Source: CAZJDV01 sp964544865 (lineage in GTDB: Bacteria; Chloroflexota; Dehalococcoidia; Lucifugimonadales; CAJWER01). Taken from it: a stretch of DNA of 64,000 bases. Positions 25,544 through 34,051 of this stretch are shown one piece after another; position 1 is the stretch's first letter; the number at the start of each line of letters is the position of its first letter. The translations under genes were made by a program, and so were the position numbers. Below the pieces are notes generated by a model, which was not told where the DNA came from, made no database searches, and saw only the letters and a program-made list of their open reading frames with translations. Location of the stretch: positions 1 to 64,000 of the forward strand of contig CAZJDV010000003.1 in the NCBI GenBank assembly GCA_964544865.1. The letters are read 5' to 3'.

Positions 25544-26206
25544 ATGGCGTTCGCCGGTTTTTCGCCCAGGGTCCGCTTTACACCCGTGCCAGATCCGCTC
25601 TTCGGCCCGCTGCTCGAGCAGATCGGCGACCTGTCCGAGCTCAAGGCCACCCTGCGCATAATCTGGCTATTGCACCAGAAGAAGGGATATCCGAGATACG
25701 TCACCCACGGCGAGTTGCTGGCGGACCGCGTCCTTGCCAGGGGGCTGTCCGTGGAGGGTCGTGAGCCGGGTCCGGAGCTTGAACGTGCATTGAAGATGGC
25801 GGTGCGGCGCGGGACGCTTGTGACGGGCGCCGAGGACGGCCGGGAGCGGCTGTATGCGCTGAACACCGAGCGCGATCGGCGCGCGATCGGCCAGGGAGCG
25901 CACGCCCCTCGGACCACCGACGCGGAGCCCGCGACGAGCGAGGAGGAGCGTCGAAACATCTTCGTCCTGTACGAGGATAGCATTGGGATGCTCAACCCGA
26001 TGATCGCCGAGACGCTCAAGGAGGCCGAGCAGAGCTATCCCGAACCCTGGTTTGAGGATGCCTTTCGGGAGGCCGTCGAGAACAACAAGCGAAGCTGGCG
26101 TTACGTCGCGGCCATACTGGATCGCTGGGAGCGAGAGGGCAAGAGCGATGGAGGACCTGGGCGATATTCTAAAGAGGCTGGCTACCAGAAGCACTTCCGG
26201 AGATAG
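25544..26206 (+). CDS. DnaD-like replication protein
   Basis: 220 aa. The C-terminal ~70 residues form a DnaD-type (DDBH2) domain: YEDSIGMLNPMIAETLKEAE, WFEDAFREAVENNKRSW, YVAAILDRWEREG. The N-terminal part (LKATLRIIWLLHQKKGYPRY) looks like a winged-helix domain. In Gram-positive bacteria DnaD remodels the origin and helps load helicase. ATG one base after the dnaB stop. It overlaps the next gene by 59 nt, so the three are surely cotranscribed. Confidence 0.85.
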   Translation: MAFAGFSPRVRFTPVPDPLFGPLLEQIGDLSELKATLRIIWLLHQKKGYPRYVTHGELLADRVLARGLSVEGREPGPELERALKMAVRRGTLVTGAEDGRERLYALNTERDRRAIGQGAHAPRTTDAEPATSEEERRNIFVLYEDSIGMLNPMIAETLKEAEQSYPEPWFEDAFREAVENNKRSWRYVAAILDRWEREGKSDGGPGRYSKEAGYQKHFRR

Positions 26207-27536
26207 GCCTCCCGACGACCTCTTCGAAGGTCCTGAGCCCTGCGGTATATGCGGGGGCCGGGGTTGGCTAACGTCCGAGGTGCCGGTCGGCCACCCAGAG
26301 TTCGGGCGGCTCGTCATATGCGAGTGCCAGCAGCAAGAGATGCAGGTGGACCGGTACTCCAGACTGCTGCGCTACAGCGGTCTCGGATATCTGACGCGGT
26401 TCACCTTCGAGTCGCTGAAACCCGAGGGGCTCGCCGACGAGCCAGAGAGCCGGCAGAGGTTCCAGACCGCGTACAGCGAGACCATCGATTTCTGCGACAA
26501 GCCCTCCGGCTGGCTCGTCATCGCGGGCCCCCACGGCTCGGGGAAGACCCACCTGGCGGCGGCGATCGGCAACCGCTGCATCGAGCGGGGGCACGTCGTG
26601 TTCTTCTCCCACGTGCCCGACCTGCTGGACCATCTGCGCGCGACATACAGCCCCACCAGCGACGTCGGATACAGCGAACTCTTCGAGCAGGTGAGAAGCA
26701 CGCCCCTGCTCATACTAGACGGCCTGGGCAGCCACAGCACGACGCCCTGGGCCGAGGAGAAGTTGCGGCAGATAATCAACCACCGCTACAACGCCGAGCT
26801 GCCCACCGTCGTGACCACCGCGGTCCCGATGGAAGAGCTGGACGAGCAGATATCGAGCCGGCTGCAGGCCCCGGGCCTGGGCCAGACCCTGGAGCTCCGA
26901 TCGAAGACCGCGGAGCCTGTCGGACGCCTTGGCGGCATCGAGCCCGAGCTTCTGCACCGCATGACCTTCGAGACCTTCAACGTGCGCGGCAACAACCCTA
27001 CAGCCGGGCAGAGGGCCAGCCTGGAACACGCGTTCACGTTCGCCAGGCACTACGCGGAGCAGCCGGACGGATGGGTCACGTTCTTCGGTGAGACCGGGGT
27101 CGGGAAGACTCACCTCGCGGTGGCCATCGCCGCCGAGCGGCTTAAGGCCGGTCACCCAGTGTTTTTTATCATGGTGGCGGACCTCCTCGACCACCTGAGG
27201 GCGACGTTCGCCCCGAACAGCACGGTGACCTACGACCAGCGCTTCGAAGAGATAAAGAACAGCCCCCTGCTGGTCCTGGACGACCTGAGCGGGGAGAAAG
27301 GCAGCACCTGGGCCGAGGAGAAGCTTCGCCAGATCTTCGTTCACAGGCATAACGCCCGCCTGCCCACGGTCATCACTACGCTCGTCGATTATGCGAAGCC
27401 GGAGGTGCATGGCCCGGTGGGCTCCCGCATCCAGGACCCTTCCGTGGGCGAGTTGATACACCTGGTCACGCCAGATTATCGCAACAAGAAACGTCGCCGC
27501 GACCGCGCCACGACCAAGGGCAAGGCCACCCGCTGA
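26148..27536 (+). CDS. Tandem double-AAA+ helicase loader (DnaC/DnaI/IstB-like)
   Basis: 462 aa from ATG 26148, behind an AGAGGG-type site. An N-terminal zinc-knuckle-like module has CGIC (32-35) and CEC (58-60). Two DnaC-like ATPase modules follow. Module 1: Walker A GPHGSGKT at 127-134, LLDHLRATYSP, Walker-B-like LLILDG (187-192), Arg finger region ISSRLQAPGLG. Module 2: Walker A GETGVGKT at 314-321, LLDHLRATFAP, Walker B LLVLDD (374-379), GSRIQDPSVG. The modules share long identical phrases such as WAEEKLRQI, so they arose by internal duplication. Module 1 has Gly in place of the second Walker B Asp. Expected to load DnaB. Confidence 0.9.
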   Translation: MEDLGDILKRLATRSTSGDRPPDDLFEGPEPCGICGGRGWLTSEVPVGHPEFGRLVICECQQQEMQVDRYSRLLRYSGLGYLTRFTFESLKPEGLADEPESRQRFQTAYSETIDFCDKPSGWLVIAGPHGSGKTHLAAAIGNRCIERGHVVFFSHVPDLLDHLRATYSPTSDVGYSELFEQVRSTPLLILDGLGSHSTTPWAEEKLRQIINHRYNAELPTVVTTAVPMEELDEQISSRLQAPGLGQTLELRSKTAEPVGRLGGIEPELLHRMTFETFNVRGNNPTAGQRASLEHAFTFARHYAEQPDGWVTFFGETGVGKTHLAVAIAAERLKAGHPVFFIMVADLLDHLRATFAPNSTVTYDQRFEEIKNSPLLVLDDLSGEKGSTWAEEKLRQIFVHRHNARLPTVITTLVDYAKPEVHGPVGSRIQDPSVGELIHLVTPDYRNKKRRRDRATTKGKATR

Positions 27537-27540
27537 CCGC

Positions 27541-27888
27541 ATGGAGGATGAGAGCTGCACCTTCTGCGATGTCATATCCCGGCGGCTGCCGGGCATGATT
27601 CGCTACGAAGACGACGATCTTGTCGTCTTCGATAACCATCTCGACTGGGTCCCTGTCATGCTTCGCCTTGCGCCGCGGCGGCATATGAGCCAGGAAGAGT
27701 TGTGGCGCAGCGGGCCTTTGATGTCCCAGATCTCCTCCCTGGCCGTCCGTATGGGCCGCGAGCACTCACCCGATGGCTTTCGAGTCCTCTCCAATTTTGG
27801 CGACGACGCCCTCCAGACCCAGACCCACGGCCACCTGCACGTCATCGGGGGGATCTTCCTGGGTCTGTACCTTCGTCCATCGGGGTGA
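27541..27888 (+). CDS. HIT family protein
   Basis: 115 aa, short but complete: CTFCDVISRRLPG at the N-terminus, LAPRRHMSQEEL, and the triad QTHGHLHVIGG near the C-terminus. Nucleotide hydrolase/transferase superfamily. ATG is 4 nt after the loader gene stop, so it is probably its operon partner. It is the intact counterpart of the broken HIT gene at 6030. Confidence 0.88.
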   Translation: MEDESCTFCDVISRRLPGMIRYEDDDLVVFDNHLDWVPVMLRLAPRRHMSQEELWRSGPLMSQISSLAVRMGREHSPDGFRVLSNFGDDALQTQTHGHLHVIGGIFLGLYLRPSG

Positions 27889-28038
27889 CGGGTTGCCGCG
27901 TCCACCCGATTGCGTCCGCCCACGACGCGCGTTACACTGGGTGCCAACGGCGCTGCCTCTACCTATCGGTGCGCTCTCCCCGCGGGGCGCGGGGAGCCGC
28001 TATAGCGCCAGCTCAGTCGACACTCAGGAGATCTGAAC

Positions 28039-28989
28039 ATGCTAGTAGGCCACGGCGAACACACCTATGAGTGGATCGAGAAGTGGGCCAAGATCCCCGA
28101 CACCGACACCGCCAGGACCGGCTGGGCCCACCACGGCATCGTGGCCAGCGAAACGGGCAAGGTTATCACGTTCCACCAGGGCGATCCCAACGTCCTGGTA
28201 TTTGACGAGGACGGCAACCTGGAGCAGTCATGGAACGGCGCGGTGGACAACGCCCACGGGATGCACATCGTCAAGGAGGGCAGCACCGAGTACCTGTGGC
28301 TGGCGGACAACACGACCGGCAGGGTGCTCAAGACCACCCTCGATGGCGAGCATGTGATGAGTATCGAAAAGCCGGACATTGAGGTCTACCGCGAGGGAAA
28401 GTACTCGCCGACCGGGGTGGCCGTCGACCAGGAACAGCACGGCGGCGATGGCGGCATATACGTTACAGACGGTTACGGCTCCAGCTACGTCCACCGATAC
28501 GACCAGGACGGGAACTACATCAGCAGCATTAACGGCGAGGAAGGGGAAGCCGGCAAATTCTCCACGCCTCACGGCGTATGGGTGGACACGCGAAAACCGG
28601 AGAGGGAGCTGTACGTTGCGGACCGCAGCAATGGGCGTATTCAGGTCTACGACTTGGAGGGCAACTACAGGCGGGTCCTCGGCCGCGCTCCGGGGGCCGA
28701 CTGGCTGCACAGCCCGGCCGCGTTCGCCCAGAGCGGCAGCACGATGATTGCGGCGGAACTGCGGGGCTCCAGGATCACCGTGCTGGACATCGAGGACAAC
28801 CTGGTCGCCTACCTTGGCGAGAACTCCGGCGCCTTCAATCTGAAGGAAGGCTGGCCCAATGTCGCCCACGAGACTCTCGAGGTCGGAAAGTTCAACAGCC
28901 CCCACGGCGTGGCGGCGGACGGACAAGGGAACATCTACGTCGCCGAGTGGCTGATAGGCGGTCGCATAAACAAGCTCGCAAAGAAGTAG
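28039..28989 (+). CDS. NHL-repeat / six-bladed beta-propeller protein
   Basis: 316 aa with repeated blade motifs GVAVDQ...GIYVTDGYGS, HRYDQDGNY, HGVWVDT...ELYVADRSNGRIQVYD, HGVAADGQGNIYVAEW. No signal peptide or lipobox, so probably cytoplasmic. AGGAG about 10 nt before the ATG. It may be a scaffold or a lyase/lactonase-like enzyme; function unknown. Confidence 0.82.
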   Translation: MLVGHGEHTYEWIEKWAKIPDTDTARTGWAHHGIVASETGKVITFHQGDPNVLVFDEDGNLEQSWNGAVDNAHGMHIVKEGSTEYLWLADNTTGRVLKTTLDGEHVMSIEKPDIEVYREGKYSPTGVAVDQEQHGGDGGIYVTDGYGSSYVHRYDQDGNYISSINGEEGEAGKFSTPHGVWVDTRKPERELYVADRSNGRIQVYDLEGNYRRVLGRAPGADWLHSPAAFAQSGSTMIAAELRGSRITVLDIEDNLVAYLGENSGAFNLKEGWPNVAHETLEVGKFNSPHGVAADGQGNIYVAEWLIGGRINKLAKK

Positions 28990-29034
28990 CGGCGGCCTCG
29001 CCCTCCAGATGGTGCTTGGCAGGAGATGGGCAAC

Positions 29035-29859
29035 ATGATCGTCGTAACGGGCGCGGCGGGACGGCTCGGTAGCATGGTAGTACGCCGTTTGGTAGACACG
29101 GGGCACGAGGTGCTGGCCACAGACCGAGTCGCCCCCGACGAGACGCCGAGTGAGTTTGTCCAGGTCGACCTCGGCGATCCGAAACGGCTCGGCGAGGTGT
29201 TGAAGGGCGCCGAGGGGGTCATTCACATGGGGGCCGTACCCGGCCCGACCAGGGCGACGCCCCGCGAAACGTTCGAGAACAACGTCGGGAGCACCTTCAA
29301 CGTCCTGATGGCGGCGGAGGAGCTGGGCATCCGGCGCGTGGTCTTCTCGTCGAGCGCCTTCGGCATGGGCTGGGCCCACGATCCGTCGGCCTTCGTGCCA
29401 CTGTACGTGCCCCTGGACGAGGACCACCCCATGATGTCGTTCGAGCCCTACGGGCTCTCCAAGCAGATCGGCGAGACCATCGGCGCCATGGTCGCGCACC
29501 GTTCCTCCACGAGCGTGGCCAGCCTGCGGTTCACAAACGTGGTCTGGCCTGAGGTACTGGCGGAGTTTCCCTGGCCCGTGCCCACGCCCGAAGAACCCCT
29601 TACGCTGGTGATGCGGGCGTACGCCGATCCCGACGACGTGGCTGAGGCACATCGGCTGGCTCTCAAAGCAGATCTGACGGGACACGAAGCCTTCATGCTC
29701 GCCCAGCCGACCACTCGCTTCACGGAGCCCACGGCCGAGCTCATCGAGTCGAACTTCGGGTCGAAGGTGAAGATCCGGGGCGAGCTGAAAGGGAACGCCA
29801 GCGTTATCAACGCGGAGAAGGCGCGCCGGATGCTGGGGTGGAGGCCGCGGGACAGTTGA
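29035..29859 (+). CDS. NAD(P)-dependent epimerase/dehydratase (extended SDR)
   Basis: 274 aa. TGAAGRLGSMVVRRL is the GxxGxxG cofactor loop, VDLGD the adenine-contacting Asp, VFSSSAFGMGW the catalytic Ser strand, and YGLSK the YxxxK pair. AGGAG at 29021-29025 is 9 nt before ATG 29035 but abuts the upstream ATG 29026, so the former was chosen. The C-terminal VINAEKARRMLGWRPRD is typical of uronate dehydrogenase/nucleotide-sugar epimerase relatives. Lies between an NHL protein and an aminotransferase. Confidence 0.88.
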   Translation: MIVVTGAAGRLGSMVVRRLVDTGHEVLATDRVAPDETPSEFVQVDLGDPKRLGEVLKGAEGVIHMGAVPGPTRATPRETFENNVGSTFNVLMAAEELGIRRVVFSSSAFGMGWAHDPSAFVPLYVPLDEDHPMMSFEPYGLSKQIGETIGAMVAHRSSTSVASLRFTNVVWPEVLAEFPWPVPTPEEPLTLVMRAYADPDDVAEAHRLALKADLTGHEAFMLAQPTTRFTEPTAELIESNFGSKVKIRGELKGNASVINAEKARRMLGWRPRDS

Positions 29860-29951
29860 AACGGACGATAGCCGGCCGGCCGGCCGCTCCTGGAGGCAAC
29901 ACTTCCACATTCGAACAACTAACGAAAACCCACTGAGCCAGGAGGAACGCA

Positions 29952-31286
29952 ATGCACGTAGATAACCGCGTCAAGAGGTCCGTGGAGCTGTACGACCGGG
30001 CCGGCGAGCTGATACCTGGATGGACGCAGCTCATCAGCCGGCGTGCCAGCCAGTTCGCCGCCGGGGTTAGCCCCGCATACGCCCGGGAGGCCAAGGGCTC
30101 CCGGTTCACCGACGTGGACGGCAACGAGTACGTCGACTGGGTAAACTGCGTCGGCGCGATCATCCTGGGCCATGCCGACGAGGTGGTGAACGACGCCGTC
30201 AAGGAGCAGATCGACCGCGGCAGCCTCTACACACTGAACAACCCTTTGGAGATCGAGTTGGCGGAGGTGCTGGTGGACACGATCCCCAGCGCCGAGATGG
30301 TCCGCTACACCAAGGGCGGCGGCGACGCCTGCGCCGTGGCCGTCCGCATTGCCCGCGGCGTGACGGGCCGCGACAAGGTGCTGTTCTCCGGCTACCACGG
30401 CTGGCACGACTGGTATCAGGCGGCCAATTACCTGGTGGACCCAGAGTCGGGAGAGTTCCCCTTCGCGGGCATCGAGCCCACCGGGGTGCCGAAGGTGCTG
30501 GAGGGGACGGCCATCCCGTTTGTCTACGGCGACCTCGCCATGCTCGAGAGCCTGTTCGAGGAGAACAAGGGCGAGGTCGGCACGGTCATGATGGAGCCGC
30601 TGCGATCCGGCATCCCCGAGGAGGGCTACCTGGAGGGGGTCAAGAAGCTCGTCCGCGACAACGGCGCGGTACTGATATTCGACGAGGTCTCCTGCGGCTG
30701 GCGAACGCGAATCGGCGGCATCCAGGAGTTCCTGGGCATCACCCCCGACATGTCCGTCTTCGCCAAGGCCATGTCCAACGGCTACCCAATGGGCGTCACC
30801 GTCGGCTCGCGCGAGTTCATGGAGCCGGCCGGCCGGATGTTCATCTCCAGCTCCTACTGGAGCGACAACGTCGGGCTCGCGGCGTCAATCACGACCATCC
30901 GCGAGCTGCGGAGGCGCGACTCTGAGACGCGGCTTGCCGAAATCGGCGAGAATATGCGCGCGGCCATCGGAGAGGCCATCGACTCATCGGGAATCGCGGC
31001 CAAGTGCACGGGGTGGCACTACAGGGCGGGCATCAAGTTCGACCTGCCCGACGAGTCGCTGCTGCCGAAGGTGAACACGCTGTTCACCCAGGAGATGGCG
31101 CGGCGCGGCATCCACTGCCATACGGGCTTCAACCCGACCCTTGCACACACCGAGGAGGACATCCGCCGCACCGCCGAGGCCGCCGAGCAGACCTTCCACA
31201 TCATCCAGCGCGGCCTCGAAGGCGAGCTCGACGAGTTACTGGTAGCGGACGAAAAGAAGGAGCCGTTCAGGAGGCTTGTGAGGTAG
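29952..31286 (+). CDS. Class III aminotransferase (GSA aminomutase-like)
   Basis: 444 aa PLP enzyme of the glutamate-1-semialdehyde 2,1-aminomutase subgroup: GSRFTDVDGNEYVDWVN, YTKGGGDACAVAVRIAR, SGYHGWHDWYQ, LIFDEVSCGWR with the PLP-ring Asp, and the Schiff-base Lys in VFAKAMSNGYPMG. AGGAGG just upstream of the ATG. The subgroup is not limited to tetrapyrrole synthesis, and no hem genes are adjacent, so a catabolic or specialised amine substrate is equally likely. Confidence 0.88.
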   Translation: MHVDNRVKRSVELYDRAGELIPGWTQLISRRASQFAAGVSPAYAREAKGSRFTDVDGNEYVDWVNCVGAIILGHADEVVNDAVKEQIDRGSLYTLNNPLEIELAEVLVDTIPSAEMVRYTKGGGDACAVAVRIARGVTGRDKVLFSGYHGWHDWYQAANYLVDPESGEFPFAGIEPTGVPKVLEGTAIPFVYGDLAMLESLFEENKGEVGTVMMEPLRSGIPEEGYLEGVKKLVRDNGAVLIFDEVSCGWRTRIGGIQEFLGITPDMSVFAKAMSNGYPMGVTVGSREFMEPAGRMFISSSYWSDNVGLAASITTIRELRRRDSETRLAEIGENMRAAIGEAIDSSGIAAKCTGWHYRAGIKFDLPDESLLPKVNTLFTQEMARRGIHCHTGFNPTLAHTEEDIRRTAEAAEQTFHIIQRGLEGELDELLVADEKKEPFRRLVR

Positions 31287-31443
31287 GAGGCAGCAAGGGA
31301 CACGATGCCAGACCATAAGGAAACTTGCCCGCAGGCGTAGGAGGCGAAGGTACGGTTCTACCCCCGAACAAGCTACGGGCTATGCTACCATTGTCTATGC
31401 GCACGACCTTTTGGGGTCTCAACACTCTGGGGAGTGATTCAGG

Positions 31444-31746
31444 ATGTATGGATCGATGTTTCGGATGAAGGTGAAGGCGGGGCAGGAAGACAAGGTGATC
31501 GAGCTGTTCAACACGTGGGACGAGACGCGCAGGCCCACTGTGGAGGGCGCGGTCGACGGACTGCTGCTTAGGCCGGATAAAGAGTCCGATGTGCTCGTCG
31601 CCGTCGCGATTTTCAGCGACAAAGACAGCTACCGCGCCAACGCCGACGATCCGGCTCAGCACGAGTGGTATCTCAGGCTGCGGGCCTTCCTCGATACGGA
31701 CCCTGAATGGGAGGACGGAGAGACCGTCCGGTTCAGCATGGACTGA
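31444..31746 (+). CDS. ABM-type dimeric ferredoxin-fold protein
   Basis: 100 aa with the pattern YGSMFRMKVKAGQEDKVIEL, GLLLRPDKESDVLVAVAIFS, then HEWYLRLRAFLDTDPEWEDG, matching small antibiotic-biosynthesis-monooxygenase/DUF-type alpha-beta barrels. Such proteins can be cofactor-free oxygenases or merely binding proteins. GGGGAG lies 9 nt before the ATG. Confidence 0.65.
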   Translation: MYGSMFRMKVKAGQEDKVIELFNTWDETRRPTVEGAVDGLLLRPDKESDVLVAVAIFSDKDSYRANADDPAQHEWYLRLRAFLDTDPEWEDGETVRFSMD

Positions 31747-31754
31747 CTTAACTA

Positions 31755-31793
31755 GGGGTTTACTCCCGAGATCCCACCAGAGCGGGAAACCCC
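31755..31793 (+). terminator. Candidate terminator between convergent genes
   Basis: GGGGTTT (31755-31761) pairs with AAACCCC (31787-31793), and the enclosed CCCG/CGGG can extend the stem. It lies just after the ABM gene and before the 3' end of the minus-strand PspA-like gene. Imperfect, with no long T-tract. Confidence 0.4.
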
Positions 31794-31828
31794 CACTGGA
31801 CTCCCCCCCCTATGCTCGTCCAGTCCTG

Positions 31829-32600
31829 CTAACCCTTCGCTAGGTCATGCTTGAGGTCTGAGAAGAGGTCTTCGACCGCCGAGTCCTCGGCGTCGCCGGA
31901 CAGCATCGGCAGGGCGGGGCTGGCGTTGCGGCGGGTGGGCAGTTCGAGGATGCCCATTTCCACCAGCTCGTCGATGGCGAAGACGCGGGCCTGCATGTTC
32001 TCGGTGGTCTCCTCGGCCCGCTCTATAGCCGCCTCAAGACCCGCTAGCTCGTCCGAAACGCCGGTGAGGGCCTCCCTTGATCCGCAGGTAGGCCTCAACG
32101 GAGATGTAGCGCGCCGCCAGCACGTCCTGGCGGGCGAAGAACGCGTCGATCTCCGCCGTCAGCCGGTGCTCGACCAGGGTCAACGCCTGCTGCTCCTCCT
32201 CGAGCTGACTCACCTGCCCCTCCAGCACGCGAGTCTCCTCGACCACGACCTGGCGTAGCTGGAGAGCGAACCGTGCCTGGTCCTCGCGGCCGCCCACGAG
32301 GGCCCGGCGCGCCCGCTCCTCTAGCTGGGGCATCTTCTCCCGCGCCTCAGCCATGTTTCGCTTGAGCTGCTCGCCAGACGCCCTCACCGTATCCAGCGCC
32401 TCCCACATCTTCACCAGCAGCTCGTCTCCCTTGACGGTGTGGCGCTCGGCGTTCAGGTGGGAGAGCCCGATCTTGGGATCGTTCAACAGGTCAAGTGTCT
32501 CGTCGCTCCCACTGGAACAGGCCCCCGCGACGACCGCCAGGAGCATCATCGCCGATACCATCACCATCGAGCCCAGCCGATTTCGATATCCGCTTTGCAT
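31829..32600 (-). pseudogene. PspA/IM30-like lipoprotein, one frameshift
   Basis: The first frame gives a lipoprotein signal (MVMVSAMMLLAVVAGACSS, lipobox Cys), then a long coiled coil (LVKMWEALDTVRASGEQL ... GREDQARFALQL ... LVEHRLTAEIDAFFARQDVL). At 32074-32076 one extra base (minus-strand GGG for GG) shifts the frame; the expected continuation EALTGVSDELAGLEAAIERA, EETTENMQARVFAIDELVEM is found in the next frame and ends DLKHDLAKG. Architecture matches PspA/IM30 membrane-remodelling proteins, but with a lipid anchor in place of the amphipathic N-terminal helix. The frameshift could be real or an error. Confidence 0.75.
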
Positions 32601-32893
32601 GATCAGGTCTCCCCTTGTTTATCGAACGGAGTTTAACGGGTCCGCAGCCTCTTGGAATGAGGCGCGAGGCCTATCCTCGGTGGGCAATACGGCCTAGAGC
32701 GGCAGCAGGCCTTGTGGCCCAAGGTCGTCTTGACTGTTCGGTGACCGAGGCCGTCTAACCGACCACTACCTCGTGGAGTCACAATGCTCTACTCAGCCGG
32801 AATGCCCGCCATTGACGGCGGATAGGGCTTGTAATACAGTGTCGTTGACGAAAATTCCGCGGGGGCGGGCCCATCTCGCCAAAGGGTGCACCG

Positions 32894-33907
32894 GTGATCG
32901 CCTATATATCCAGGCGTGTTCTGCTTGCCGCGTTCACGATGTGGATAATCTCGGTTCTCGCCTTCTTCATTATCCAGCTCCCGAAGGGCGATGCGGCCGA
33001 CAGGTTTCTCGACAGGTTGATGCAGGAAGGCCAGGGAGGCAACCCAGCCATCGCCGCCGAGCTGCGCCGCTACCTCGGCCTCGACAAGCCCATGCACATT
33101 CGATACGCCAAGTGGATGGGCAACATGCTGCTCCGCGGCGACCTAGGCCGCTCCATCGCAGTCTGGAGCGACCAGACTAGCTCGCAGAAGGCCGTCAAGA
33201 AGGTCATCGGCGACCGGTTGTGGATGACGGTGGTGCTGACCGGATTCACCATCCTCGTGACCTGGACCTTCGCGATACCCGTGGGGATCTACTCGGCCGT
33301 CCGCCAGCACTCAATCGGTGACTACGCGTTCACCTTCCTGGGTTTCACCGGGATAGCGGTCCCCGACTTCCTCTTGGGGCTTGTGCTCATGTATCTGGCA
33401 TTCGCCTACTTCGACATGAGCGTCGGTGGACTGTTCTCGGCTGACTACGTCAACGCCCCGTGGAGCTGGGCGAAGGCCTACGACCTGCTGGGGCACCTCT
33501 GGATACCGGCCGTCGTACTGGGCACCTCCGGCACCGCCGGCCTCATACGGGTCATGCGCAACAACCTGCTCGACGAGCTCGGCAAGCCATACGTCGTCAC
33601 CGCTCGGGCCAAAGGCGTCAACCCCGTGCGGCTCATTATCAAGTATCCCGTGAGGGTCGCGATCAATCCCCTGGTCAGCACCGTCGGCTACCTCCTGCCG
33701 GCGCTTGTCAGCGGGAGCGTCATAGTCTCCGTCGTGCTGAGCCTGCCCACCCTCGGGCCGGTGCTTCTCAGCGCGATTCTTATCGAGGACACCCAGCTCG
33801 CGGGGTTCATCGTGCTGATGCTGGGCGTGCTGACGGTCATAGGCACACTGGTCTCCGATATCCTGCTGGCGGTGGTCGACCCTCGCATCAAACTCACCGG
33901 GCGATAG
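32894..33907 (+). CDS. DppB/OppB-type ABC transporter permease, orphan
   Basis: 337 aa. N-terminal MIAYISRRVLLAAFTMWIIS signature of peptide/nickel permeases, a periplasmic loop, then about five more membrane helices. The EAA loop appears around LGKPYVVTARAKGVNPVRLI, and the protein ends IKLTGR. It begins with GTG at 32894. Normally DppB is followed by DppC and two ATPases, with a binding protein nearby; none are present here, as a GH172 gene follows instead. The protein itself looks intact. Confidence 0.9.
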   Translation: MIAYISRRVLLAAFTMWIISVLAFFIIQLPKGDAADRFLDRLMQEGQGGNPAIAAELRRYLGLDKPMHIRYAKWMGNMLLRGDLGRSIAVWSDQTSSQKAVKKVIGDRLWMTVVLTGFTILVTWTFAIPVGIYSAVRQHSIGDYAFTFLGFTGIAVPDFLLGLVLMYLAFAYFDMSVGGLFSADYVNAPWSWAKAYDLLGHLWIPAVVLGTSGTAGLIRVMRNNLLDELGKPYVVTARAKGVNPVRLIIKYPVRVAINPLVSTVGYLLPALVSGSVIVSVVLSLPTLGPVLLSAILIEDTQLAGFIVLMLGVLTVIGTLVSDILLAVVDPRIKLTGR

Positions 33908-34051
33908 ACCGGAGACGGGAATCAACGCCGCCCGCCGTATGGGCGCCCGGGGAAACCGGAGCGTCCATTCCATTGCGAACGAGTCCTTCAGGATGTGCCG
34001 GATTGACCCTTTTTCAGCGCAAGTTCAGAGCATGTATTGGGAGGAGAGATC

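Noticed and set aside
29871..29885. GCCGGCCGGCCGGCC palindrome as an attachment or origin site
   Set aside because: Self-complementary GC repeat of this size is expected by chance in such GC-rich DNA, and no integrase or replication gene adjoins it.
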